Below are positions 46,979-57,799 of a stretch of DNA of 64,000 bases, one piece after another (within the stretch, counting starts at the first letter, position 1; the number at the start of each line of letters is the position of its first letter). The notes beneath the pieces were generated by a model that was not told the DNA's origin, did no database searches, and saw only the letters and a list, made by a program, of their open reading frames with translations. Position numbers and translations under genes: made by a program. Where the stretch lies: contig CAKJVC010000014.1 of NCBI GenBank assembly GCA_918026815.1, positions 186,001 to 250,000 on the forward strand, read 5' to 3'. This DNA comes from Chalara sp. BL73 (lineage: Eukaryota > Ascomycota > Leotiomycetes > Helotiales).

Positions 46979-47726
46979 AGAGCAATGTATCAGATGTTTT
47001 GGGGCATCAGTAATGCAGTAAGGCATTATGAGAAACGTCGCCAGGTCGGCCATTCGGCACGAGCCCCATCAAACCGAATATTCTCAAATCAGATCCAGAT
47101 TGGTAAATAGCCCTTTGAAACTCTCTTTCTATGTTGGATGATCATGTTTCGTTGATGCTCAGCCCTCGGTTATGCTGCTCTGCTTTGGTCCCTCGCTTAG
47201 CCTCACACTAGCACCCCTCAGACATTTTCCGTCTCATATCTTTATCAACCCCTCCACAAATCTGGCTGGTGATCATGTGTGCGTTGATTTTCGGATCTGC
47301 TCAGGGTTTTCTGATTTGTCAATTGCGAAGTCGCATCGGAGACTTGCTGTCTGGACCCAGTAAAACGGAAAGATATGAGGAACCCCTTTTGACTGATGTT
47401 TTGTAACAGCTCCATGGCGACTTAGCCACCAGAAGGAGTCTTGGGAACCTGGAAATTTCTGAGGTTGTAACGGACTTAGGTGCCGAATGTTTTACAAAAG
47501 GGAGTTGAAGCGCTCTGGGAAGGATTCTTTTTCTTTCGTGCTTCTTAGCAGTCTTGACTGTCACTATAAGCTAGCCAACAACTCTCCGTCGCTCTGAGCT
47601 GGGACCACTCCATTAGAACATAAATCTATATCTGAAGTATAAGGATTCATCACCGTCGGAGGTAGACAGCATTATTCTTTTCAGAAGCTTGTCCATCAAC
47701 ATATTTGCCTTCCGTCACAACTCAAA
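46979..47726. other. Intergenic region
   Basis: About 0.75 kb between the SDR and the small secreted protein gene. No coding frame is recognised. Confidence 0.5.
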
Positions 47727-48024
47727 ATGCGGCCCACCTCACTCTTTTTCATACTATTCGCTGGGTCAACTTTCGGTCGAGTCATACCTGCCTTCCTCCG
47801 CCCAGGTCTTTCGGAAGTGGACGTTGCATCAAGGAGCATTGAGGATACCATCATCCGGAGCGTAGACATTGATGATTCAACAATTATTCGAGGTGCGGTT
47901 CTGTCAAAATCATAAGCGGTTGGCTATCCTGGCTAGCGGTGTAGGATCTGAAGTGGGCTTGGCTTTGGATTGCATTCTAGGAGTACTGAAGAAGAGCGAT
48001 GATGAGCCGCGTGCGCTCACTTGA
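47727..48024 (+). CDS. Small secreted protein, probably frameshifted
   Basis: The ATG at 47727 starts a clear signal peptide (MRPTSLFFILFAGSTFG), then a short mature chain with Ile/Asp repeats (VDIDDSTIIRGA). The frame ends at TAA (47913-47915), giving 62 aa. A protein-like frame offset by one base continues at once (RLAILASGVGSEVGLALDCI..KKSDDEPRALT) to TGA at 48022-48024. The switch lies in an AAAA run near 47906. So it is either a 62-aa secreted peptide or a roughly 98-residue secreted protein interrupted by a one-base indel. No homology is recognised; small secreted proteins can be effectors but nothing here shows that. Confidence 0.5.
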
Positions 48025-48207
48025 CTGAGAGCTGCTTGTATTTTTCTACTGCGTATGAGGGCTTTGATGATGGGAGTTCTGGGGGTTGCTGGTCTGTGGG
48101 CTCGTGCTGTAGGTGTTGCTTTGGAATATACCCGGTGAATCTCAGAGTTGGCGCGATAGACGAAAGACGATGGCAGGAGAAGCACAAGATTACTCAGATG
48201 AATGCAT

Positions 48208-49195
48208 TCAATCTGCAAATACACCTCGCGACCTCTCTCTTCTCACACAGAGGTCTGAGCGGATGACCCATTTCTCGCCCTCAGTTACCTCCCTCCCTTC
48301 GTGCTATTTTGCATCAGCATCCCATTATATCAGTACATTGAAATTCTTGTTTAAACAGGAGGCAGAAACTTACCAGCATGCAATCGTTCCCATGCTTGTG
48401 GAGTAATAGCATTCCTGTTTCTAGTCCAACCACGATCTCCTTTTCGATCAGAGATGTCTTTCCGGGAATTTCATCAGGGTAGAATACGGTTTCCCCACCT
48501 TGGCAGCCCGTTGCTGGAGATGTGAGGTAAAGAAGGAGTGTCCAAGTTGTTTTTGCTGGTGTAGGAGTGGGTTTTGTGGACAGCGAGAGAACATTAGATT
48601 CATCGTCTACATTGATGGTGAGGATATGACTTTTGGGGATATTCGATGGAAGCCTTACAGTGTTGGTCGAAGAACTGACCCTTTTTATATCGGTATATAC
48701 GAATAGATGGATTAAGCCCCACTACTTCTCCGCCCCTACATGCTTGTATCAGTACCTTGTGCAGGACCCGAAAGCCCTTAATGTGACTTACCACAGCTCC
48801 CTCCTCTCCTTTTCCGTCAATTTATCCTCCTCATCACCGTCTTCCCCTTCTTCTCCATTACCACAAATCAGCTCCCTTAGCCCGGTCTCCACCCATAACC
48901 GGTTCGCAAAACTCTCGTCGAAGACTTGAAACCTATCATTAACCCGTAATGCCTCTCCTTTCTTTGGTTTACCCGGTGTAGTCACCAACGGCAAACTTGA
49001 GAGAAATGAGACATAGTTTTTGCATAACGTCGAAGTGAAGAAGTTATGGATGAGAACTATTTGGGAGGGTACAAGATGAGTCAGAGAGAGGTCTGATGTT
49101 GGTAGGAGAGGCTTGAAGATAGGCCAGTTTGGGGATGGGACCTTCTCTTCTTTCGGTGCCTTGGGTACGGCCTTGGATTTTTTAGACGGCGCCAT
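48208..49195 (-). CDS. 2-oxoglutarate/Fe(II)-dependent dioxygenase, prolyl-4-hydroxylase-like, 269 aa
   Basis: Exons 49195-48792, 48735-48659, 48606-48374 and 48303-48208 join in frame. The Fe(II) ligands are His and Asp in DQHYDES (across intron 2) and a distal His in HEGREV (start of exon 4). The 2-oxoglutarate-binding Arg follows in KWVIRSDL. A Lys-rich N-terminus (PSKKSKAVPKAPKEEK) may direct it to the nucleus. RYKKGQFF and GGETVFYPDE are typical of the fungal group. It should hydroxylate a protein or small substrate, not yet known. A CACGTG site lies 120 bp upstream of the start. Confidence 0.88.
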
Positions 49196-50736
49196 TATTT
49201 ATCGGTTGCCTACACTGAAAAATAATGAGCCTCGACTGCCGCAATGGATGTTGATGTGATACTGAAGAGCTGGCAGCCTCCACATTTAGATTTTGATTGG
49301 TGAGGATCAATGATCACGTGTTGATAGAAATGATCTTGGCGTATGTTTACATATATACCTTTTGTCACCTCATAGAATCGCTGTTATACCATCTTAAGAT
49401 CTATATTTATATTTTAATCGGTGCACGACATGCGAATTTTGGTACTCTAGCGTAATCCTCTAGTTTGAGTACAGTATACCAACCGAATCACAACTTGACT
49501 CTTTGTTCTAGTGCTTCTATTTACTCAGCAAACTAAGAGCCGTGACGAATCTGTCGCTCTTACAAAGCATTTGTTTATAATTCCTACACTCATCCCTTTG
49601 CCTTTGTTAATAAGACCTTGAACCTAAAAGAGTTTAGCAAGCATCGACTTGATCACACCAAGTTTTTCGTTGTGAATGCCGAACCATAAGATTACTATCC
49701 TTTTTATCTACGTCTGTTGTTCTGCCCAGCATCTCGAAATCCTATTTCCCAAAAATTTGGCAAATATACTTCATGGCACTTAGACTTCATTATTCTATAC
49801 AAAAATAATCAAAGTCTTTTAACGAGTATACCTGGCTCTTTTCGTAGGACAATAGTTTAGGGATGAGACAGCATCAAGTATGTTGTCAACAGGTGCCCAA
49901 AACAGACCAGCATAATACAGGGGTACCGCTATTTCGGATGCGTGAAGATAACTAATTTATGTACCAAAGCTGTCACAAAAGAGAACTCTCTAATTGCTGA
50001 AGTACTATTGCCTATTATATATAGTATGACAAAAGCCTTATAGTGTGTTTAAGAAAATGGCCAGAGGATTACGAGAATGGGCAGCTGCAAGGAGAAGATT
50101 GTGTTGGATCACCAGTCCAAACGGCAAGTCACGTTTGCATGAGTCGATAGGTCTAAGAACACTTGACAGTAGCCATCATGGGGAAACCCGATAGTCCAAG
50201 ACTTTGCGTGTGTTCATTGCTGTTGTCATAATCACAATTCTTGCTGATGATTTCTGTTGATAGAAAGTAGCTGTGAAGGTCTGCGTTGTTTTCATCTACA
50301 AAATCTGTTTCCTTAACTCAGTGGTACTTTTTACATTGTAGTCAGCACGCCACGAAACATTCCAATATGTTCAATAGTCCATTGGGCAGGAGAGCCATTT
50401 ACTTCTAAATTAAAACATTTCAATATATGTGGCAAATCCAGATCGCGAAGCGCTTAAGTCCCACTTAGTCGTTGGCATCCGCCCGTTCCTGACAAGAACG
50501 GGCTTTCCTCTGCCACCAATACATAGAAAAATCGAACATAGCGGATTGTTTGAGGACCGTTTCGTATAAAAGCACTTAAGAATAAGTAGAGAAGAAGCAC
50601 TGCATATATGTGGCATGTGAAATTTCTGCTTAAAGCTAACTGGACGATTATACATCATAAGAGATTACTCTACGGGTATCTTCATATCTAAAATATCATA
50701 ACTTGCTCTAATTCCTTCCTCATTCGCTCCTCGACA
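49196..50736. other. Gene-free region of about 1.5 kb
   Basis: AT-rich sequence with only short open frames, none protein-like. ATCACGTG (Cbf1-type site) lies at 49313-49320 near the oxygenase promoter. No repeat family is recognised. Confidence 0.5.
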
Positions 50737-51633
50737 TCAAAGTCGTCTTCCATCAAGCTCCTGCACCTGTGCGGCATCCAATTCCGAAGGCTGTTGATAT
50801 TGCGAAGGGGGCTTCCATTGAGATACACCTCCAGCGTGAGATGCATACCCATCACGATATGCTGGCGCTTCATGCGCATATTGAGCCGATCCTCCCAACT
50901 CCGCGATCGCTGGCCGCTTCTTTTTGTACCTCCTTACAAAGAAGATGGCTGCTGCTATCAAAACGAGCGCTAATATTGCCGCACCAACCCCAATTCCTGC
51001 CTTTGCACCAGTCGATAGCCCGGACGACGAGGACTCTGACTTATTCTGGGCTGAGGAGGTAGCCGTGTTAGTCGGTGCCGAAGTCGACGAACCGGTCTGG
51101 CTTAGGGCAGGAGGGTCGCTAGTTGTCGTCGAAAGAACGGTTGAAGTCGTACTCGAGCTGGAGCTCGTGCTTGTGCTCGTACTCGTACTCGAGGATACAC
51201 TACTCGAACTCGTTGACCGTACGGTCTCAGCCCAAGTACTAATCCCTCCCGCCGCGAGCTCGTTCTCAAATTGCCACACCACAGTATTTCCCATCTCGGT
51301 CTCCAGGAAAGAAAAGTGGCAGAACATCTCTACGCTCGAATTAATGTTGAGCTTCTGAGTTGGATGCGTGAACGTGTAAGGAGAAGTATTGCCATTAGAG
51401 ACGTCGATAGCAGCAACTGTTTCACCGCCTACAGGCTCAAGACACCACAAGTAGACGTGAGGTGTTTCGCTCGCCGGCGTCCACTCTAGTATCATCACGT
51501 CGCCCAGATGGACTGGGCCGAAAGAACTTGTCTGAGCAATGGGAGGCAAAGCCGCTCCTCGGGGAGGGAAATCCCATGTTTGCGGATCGGTGGACATGTT
51601 GTGCTGGTGAAGATCCTCAACAGAGCTCGACAA
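50737..51633 (-). CDS. Mid2/WSC-like single-pass membrane protein with a Ser/Thr-rich stalk, 286-298 aa
   Basis: One frame. An N-terminal beta-type extracellular domain starts with TWDFPPRGAALPP and includes VHLGDVMILEWTP and HVYLWCLEP, as in fungal surface proteins with a FPP..W start. A nearly pure Ser/Thr stalk follows (residues about 145-205), then a membrane helix (GIGVGAAILALVLIAAAIFF), a basic stop-transfer RRYKKKRP and a cytosolic tail rich in Tyr/Gln. The layout suggests a cell-wall sensor or wall-linked protein. No signal peptide is present after either ATG (51633, 51597), so an upstream exon carrying it was probably missed. Confidence 0.75.
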   Translation of the reverse strand: MSSSVEDLHQHNMSTDPQTWDFPPRGAALPPIAQTSSFGPVHLGDVMILEWTPASETPHVYLWCLEPVGGETVAAIDVSNGNTSPYTFTHPTQKLNINSSVEMFCHFSFLETEMGNTVVWQFENELAAGGISTWAETVRSTSSSSVSSSTSTSTSTSSSSSTTSTVLSTTTSDPPALSQTGSSTSAPTNTATSSAQNKSESSSSGLSTGAKAGIGVGAAILALVLIAAAIFFVRRYKKKRPAIAELGGSAQYAHEAPAYRDGYASHAGGVSQWKPPSQYQQPSELDAAQVQELDGRRL

Positions 51634-52300
51634 GTCGATGAAGGAGCCTCTACTCTGCTTTTTCGATTGTTCTCAATGGACAGCAAAAGAGAGGGAGAAG
51701 ATGGAAAAGGGCGTCGCCGCCCGCACCGTCGACCCGCGCCTCAACCATGCATGGAAGGAGGATGGTTAAGCATGAAACACCTGTATATCCTGGTTAAACC
51801 CATTTTAGATCTCAGCCTCGCACAAGATGAGGGGAAGATTCATTGGCCGAACTTTTACAGCCAAGAGGCCATTGTCAGGTTCAATCAAAATTGTGAGGTC
51901 TTGGCGGCGGAATCAACTTCTCATTCTTCTCCCAATCAAATGTTTCACGGATAGTTTCACAAATTTATGTACTGTATGGACTTCTTTGGCAGACTTGCAA
52001 GACAAAAAGGTCGTGGCTCAGGAGGTTACTTTCACATTCAGATTTTAGAGACTTGGATACACAACAGATGAACTTATTTCGGATGAATATATTGTCTCAT
52101 GTTAATGAAGGACCTGGTGGCCAGAACAAGCCAGATGAACGTACATGGGACATCACAGCGGTTGCGCGCAACTTCTGGAACATGAAAGAACGTCAGACTA
52201 TCCGTTCTATTGGTCGCTCCATGAAGATACATCTATGGATATCATTACAGTTACAAGTTCTAAAAAGTTGTTCAAATACCGCGGCACCGCATCATTACCA
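51634..52300. other. Intergenic region
   Basis: About 0.67 kb between two minus-strand surface-protein genes. It may hold the missing signal-peptide exon of the Mid2-like gene, but none was found by eye. Confidence 0.4.
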
Positions 52301-54616
52301 TTACCGAAACCGAATTCCAAATCCCCTAATCAAACTCAACATAAAGCTTACCCAAGAAACATGCCGATTCGCATCACTTGCAACTTGTATGTAGCTTGGA
52401 ACTGGAGTCTCTCCTGGTCCGATCTGTACCGTTGTCGCTCCAGGAAAAACCACCATGGTTGTACCAGAGATCACAGTCTGACTGCCCTTTAGAGATAGAT
52501 TTGAAAGAACAGGAACCGTGGTAGCTAATGAAAAGATACCGAAAGTTGAGCCATCAATAATGGTAACATATCCTGGTAGTGCTGGGACTGATGTCGCAGA
52601 CGGAACCACTATGTAAGGTGTACCATTGATCATCGTCGTGCTCCCAGTGAGGCCGGCTGGTGCTCCAGCCACTGGAATCGTAGTCGGTCCTGGAATAAGT
52701 ACATACGGTGTTCCATCAATTATTGTCGTGCTCAAAGTCTGGCCACTTGGTGTGGCTGGTCCGGATGTTACGGTTGGTTGAATGATGATGTATGGCTTTC
52801 CATCTATCAGAGTTGTGCTTCCAGCGAAATTCCCAGGGGCTCCAGGACCAGTTGGCTCTGGAATATACAAGAAGGGCGTGCCATTCATGGTTGTGGTGCC
52901 GAATGTCTCTCCGGTAGAATCGGCATTTCTAGTAGGCTCGATGATGACGAATGTAGTTCCATCTATCAGAGTCGTGCTCCCGAGCCCACTAGGTAGTCCT
53001 ACTGCGGGTACGGTCACAGGTTGACCTATTGGTATGATCACAGGAATACCATCTGGATTTCCGTTGTTTGTACCTGCATTACCGCCAGCCTCTGTATTCT
53101 GCTGGCCCTGCCCCTGTGCTAGAGCCGGTGCTCCTCCGATTATCTGCCAGAGGGCGTCAGTTGATGGATTCTCGCAGCTTTTAGAAGCGTCGGCATTCTT
53201 AATTGAATAATCTCTAATCGATCATGACTTACCGAGTTGATAGCTGCCCCAATTTCACTCTCTCCATCATGAGGCGCTGCGGTCTTGATAGGAGTAGATT
53301 CTGGGCTTGCTAACGTCTGCACATGTCCAGGTGGAAGTCTGGTCTCATCCACAACACTTTGGTAGCCTGCACTATTTATTCCGTCAGGTATTCCGTCAGG
53401 TATTCCATCATCTGGCGACTCCTCAATACTTGCTCCCGCCGCCTGAGTTGCACTTATGGCGGGAGGAACACTAGGAATCTGGCTGCTTCCTTGGCCGGCA
53501 GGATGAACAGTGAGAACCGTCGATCTGGTCAGATCACCTCCTTCCACAGTCTGGAACTGCACCGTACCCGGAAGAGATGAGCAGTATGTTCTGCGAATAA
53601 TCGGAGGTCCTGCTGGCAAGCAAGAAGTGAGCCCTGGATACTGGGTGATATACTCTTGCTGGCCGGCCATGAAACTGACGAGGGTCTGAGGAACATAGCC
53701 ATACAGCTCGGTTTCCGTTGATTGAAAGCACTGGGTCGTCGCTGTTGCACCTTTTGCGCCTCGAGTTGGCTCGAAGATGAACGGAGTTGCAAGTGTAATT
53801 TCTGTGACGACCGCTGCTGTAATTTCCGTAGGAACACTCGATTCGAGGTTTAGTGTGGCTTCTCCTTGCCTCTTGTTGACTGCGTTAGGGCTCGAGGAAG
53901 ATGTGGGTTCTTCCGGGACTCCAACAATGGCTGATCCACCAAGATACATTTCGGCATTGGAATTGATGTTTGCCCAAGTCGGTTGTATTCCGGGAAGGTG
54001 ACCCGGGGCGTTCCAAGAGGATGACGTTCCGCATTTCACATTACCGTCCGTATCAGTCACAGGCGCAGCTGTAATGATCTTCAATGTTGAATACACGATG
54101 AACGCTGCGGGAGATTGTCTGCACGCAAGTTAGCCAGTTCTTACTCAAGGGATTATTAAATTCGCACATAGTCTTCCCACCTGTGGCTACAGCACTGCCG
54201 TTGACGTTCAGCTTCGTGACCACTTGAACGGGAGATGTTGCAGCGTCGTTCTCATAGAATGAAATGGGGTTATGTCCAATTTCATATCCAGCGGAGAAGA
54301 TCCCTGTTGTTGTATATGTATTTGAGTACACATTCGTCACGGTTCCATTGGGATAAGGTGTCACTAATGTTGTGATTGAAGTCAAGTTGATCTCTCTGGT
54401 CACCGTAGACCAACTTGTGATCGGCCAGAACACCTCCGTTACTGTATCTAGTGCTACAAAGCAGCATACTGGCGCCGTAATCTGACTTGAGCTGGTGCTT
54501 GTTGTTTTGGTACTGTTTGAGTAAGAGGTCGTGGAAGCAAGCGCTGGAGATAGAGAGCCCGTCTGGCTACCTACTATGAGGCAGCTCAGTAGAAAACGAA
54601 TCATTTGCCACATCAT
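52301..54616 (-). CDS. Secreted or wall protein with C-terminal tandem repeats, about 728 aa
   Basis: Exons 54616-54145, 54104-53233 and 53143-52301 join in frame; intron 1 is only 40 bp. A signal peptide (FLLSCLIVGSQTGSLSPALA) starts the chain. A Thr/Ser-rich region with many sequons follows, then a Cys-containing middle (CFQSTETELYGYV; YCSSLPGTVQ). A short PDGI tandem repeat comes next, then about seven copies of a 25-30-residue unit with the core STTLIDGTPYVIIP. The repeats are rich in Thr, Ile, Gly and Pro and predict beta-strands, as in fibrous or adhesive wall proteins. No GPI signal is clear; a further 3' exon after SWVS is possible. I do not recognise the family. Confidence 0.8.
53378..53413. 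repeat. 12-bp tandem repeat inside the wall-protein gene
   Basis: ATTCCGTCAGGT occurs twice in tandem, followed by a diverged third copy ATTCCATCATCT. On the coding (minus) strand it encodes PDGI units. In-frame copy changes would alter protein length without breaking the frame. Confidence 0.8.
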
Positions 54617-55552
54617 ACTTGGACATTATTGAAGGTGAGGTTGCTCGGGCTTTTTGTGGTTCATCCATCCATGTGTTTGACGATTCTAGAGCTGAAATCC
54701 ATCAAGAAGACCTCATATTTCAGACTTGCCCATGAGGCAACAAAGGTTAGGTTACATATTGCAACAAAACCTAGCGGCTGAGCGTCAGCCACGAAGGCAT
54801 ACTCTCACATTTTACATCTACCAGTCTCAGTGCCGTGATTGGGATTGGTTGACCATTCTCAACGACTGAAAGACAAACTCAAACCAGGCGCAATGCCATT
54901 GGTCATAAAATTGCACATGAAAAGCCACAGGCGAACCCTAGCCATGAAGCAGGCTTAGCATCAACAATCGACCCTAAATGTCACTAAATACTACCACCGT
55001 CGCGATTTGTACCAAACATTTCAGAGAAAAGCCTCACCCCTCACGACGTGGCTTCTATTAGAAAGGTTTCAAAGACTTGATCCGGCAAGTGTCGGAGAGC
55101 CATTGGTGATCGTGTCTCAGATCGGCTGTTCAACCGCATGCAAGTGCTCGGAGCTGTAGGGCTGAGCATTGGTTAGGGGATCGTTTAGGTCCAAATCTGT
55201 TTTGCTTCACGATAAATTGGGGAACAGAGTCGTTATCTACAACTACTTTAGGAGCTTAATATTGATGTAGTAGTCAGACTAATTGTGCAATGTCGAGAAA
55301 GTAATAAGGTCAATGATGTAAATTTCAGCTACTCTGAAAGGTTCGGCCGTTCTTTCTCCCTGTTATCATTGGCATAAATTGTAGATTTAGATCTCGTTGA
55401 CGAGTTAGTGGCTTCTTTCGCAGCTCTACTACTGTTTAGCTCTCTCTAGCCACTTGTTTACTATCATCTTGCTTTCCGGTTTCACATTATATATTTTTTT
55501 TCTTGCATGGAGATCACCCAATCAAGCTCGATGTAGTGTCACGGCCTTAGCC
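54617..55552. other. Divergent intergenic region between two surface-protein genes
   Basis: About 0.94 kb upstream of both the repeat wall protein and the protease-like gene. A frame from 55454 continues into the latter and would extend its N-terminus by 33 residues. No motif stands out. Confidence 0.5.
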
Positions 55553-57542
55553 ATGTGTCGGAAATCGTCTTTGGGCACATTCCTAAAGTCGAATGGAACT
55601 CAGCTTCTGCTCCTTACTCCCCTCTTGTTCTCCAGCAATGCAATCACTGCTGCCGCAAGAAATTCAACAACAATACCAGCTCCAATAGTTATACCCGCTT
55701 CTCAAGATTGGTATGTCGGTTCTCCTTCCTACTGCCCAACCCTAATGGCTTCTCAGGGACGGTGCAGACGGCCCATGGTCCTCCTTCATCCTTCAAATCG
55801 GCACTCCGCCCCAAAACATCAAAGTATTCCTCTCAACCGCGTCAATACAAACATGGGCTGTAGCACCGGAAGGCTGTATTGCTGGCGTCGATCCCTCAGA
55901 CTGCACATCCACCCGAGGCCGTATCTACAACCTCAATTCATCTTCCACCTGGCTTCCCAACCTAGCCAACACGAGCACGCAAATCTACAATCTCGGTCTC
56001 GAATCGCATTTGGGCTACCAAGGAGTAGGAAGATATGGATTCGATACAATCCAGCTAGGGTTTGACGGGAATGGCGGACCGACCTTGGATAATCAGACAG
56101 TGGCGAGCATAAGCACGACTGATTTTTGGCTTGGTTTCTTTGGGGTGAACCCCAGACCGAGTAATTTTACGAATTTCAACGATCCGGTTTCAAGCTTCAT
56201 GGAAAACCTGAAGTCCAAGGATCTAATTCCAAGCATAAGCTGGGCATATACCGCTGGGAATCAGTACCGTCAGTCGATCAGTGATTGGAATAGAAAGTAA
56301 AGAAAAGACTGATAAAAGGAAATAGGTTTCAATAGTATGCTAGCCTCCCTGATTCTCGGCGGTTACGACACCTCAAAATATGTCCCCAATCCTCTAACGT
56401 TCAGGATGTCACCCGCCGATGACCGGGACTTAGTCGTGCAGCTTACTTCCGTCACCACTTCCTCCCCCTCCTCCCCCGCGTCCCCCTCCTCCCTCCTCCG
56501 AGAACCGATCCCAATATTCCTCGACTCTACAGTACCCTACCTATACCTTCCGCTCTCCGCGTGCGCGCTCTTTGAAGCCGCCTTCAACCTCACCTACGAC
56601 AACGCCACGGAACTCTACCTCCTGTCGCCCACCCAACACGCCTCTCTCCTTGCTAAGAATGCTAGTATCACTTTTGAGATAGGGAATCTAACATCAAGCG
56701 AGAAAATAGAGATCGTGTTCCCATACGCAGCGTTCGACCTAGCCGTAACCTATCCCCACGTCTCCAACGTAACAAAATACTTTCCTCTCAAAAGGGCGAC
56801 CGAGACAAAGCAGTATACGCTAGGACGGACGTTCTTCCAGGAGGCCTACGTGGTAGCCGACTACGAGCGACGAAACTTCTCCGTCTCGCAATGTAAATGG
56901 GACCTCCTCGCCCCCTCGGCCGTCATCCCGATCCTCCCACCCGCGTCAGCAAACGAAACTTCATCAACGGACGCAACATCTAAGGGGAGCAAAAAGCTGC
57001 CCCTGGGAGCGATCATAGGGATCGCGATCGGCGGCGCGGCCATCGCCTTGGCGATCCTCGCTGCGCTTTACATCCGAAGAAGGAGGAGAAAGGCCGCGGT
57101 AGCGAAAGCGCCGGCGCCGGCACACGAAGACACGATCCTCAAGCCGGAGCTCGATGGCTACGAGGCCCTCCCCAGGACATACGACACCGGGCTCGAAGTC
57201 TCGGACCACAAGCACTTCCGGCCGGCGGCCTCGGAGATGGACGGCGAGCCCCACGAGGTGCACGAGCTGCCGGCGGAAGAGGTGGCGGCTGAACTGCTGG
57301 AGCGCTTCAGCTTCGATGAGGGCTCCGAGGTCGTCACGGTGCGGAGCCCCGTTTCGGGAACCGTGGTCGTGAGCCCGGCGGACGAAAGCGTCACGGATAT
57401 CAGTCCAGCGAGCGCGAGGAGGGAGGGTGGGGATAGGCTGGGGGTCGAGACGGGCAGGAGCCCGGTTAGTGCGGTGAGTCCCGTGAGTATGATGTTTGTT
57501 GGGCGGGGGAGTGGTGATACGGGCCGGGCTCGCGCGGAATGA
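55553..57542 (+). CDS. Aspartic-protease-like (A1 fold) single-pass membrane protein, catalytic motifs degenerate, about 628 aa
   Basis: Exons 55553-55710, 55757-56268 and 56326-57542 join in frame. After a hydrophobic leader, the A1 fold is recognisable from WSSFILQIGTPPQNIKVFLSTASIQTW through LILGGYDTSKY to PIFLDSTVPYLYLP and YTLGRTFFQEAYVV. The first catalytic motif, DTGS in active enzymes, is STAS, and the second is DSTV instead of DSGT, so proteolysis is unlikely. A membrane helix (LGAIIGIAIGGAAIALAILAALYI), RRRRR and a 180-residue acidic cytosolic tail follow. Fungal relatives of this layout are annotated as acid-protease-like. A surface binding or sensing role is my inference. Confidence 0.82.
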
Positions 57543-57799
57543 ATATGTAGATCCAGAACTCGACCACGGGTAAAGCAGGATGCTTCGAACTGTAGAAATA
57601 CCGTTTATGGTTCAATATCTAGGTTTTGAATGGGAGGTGCAGACAGCCCCCTTTCAATCTCGCTTATTTTGGGAAAGGCGAAGACGATATATGAACGTAC
57701 ACAAGTGGACGAACAGTTGGCTTAAACTGATTTGTACCATTCATCATATTTTAATCTCATGTCACAATAAATATAGACATTACATCATTCTCGTCTCAC

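Noticed and set aside
49196..50736. Possible transposon or further relic in the 1.5-kb gene-free stretch
   Set aside because: No terminal repeats, target duplications or transposase-like phrases could be seen by eye.
53378..53413. Short tandem repeat considered as part of a CRISPR-like or satellite array
   Set aside because: Only three 12-bp units without spacers, lying inside a coding exon and encoding PDGI repeats.
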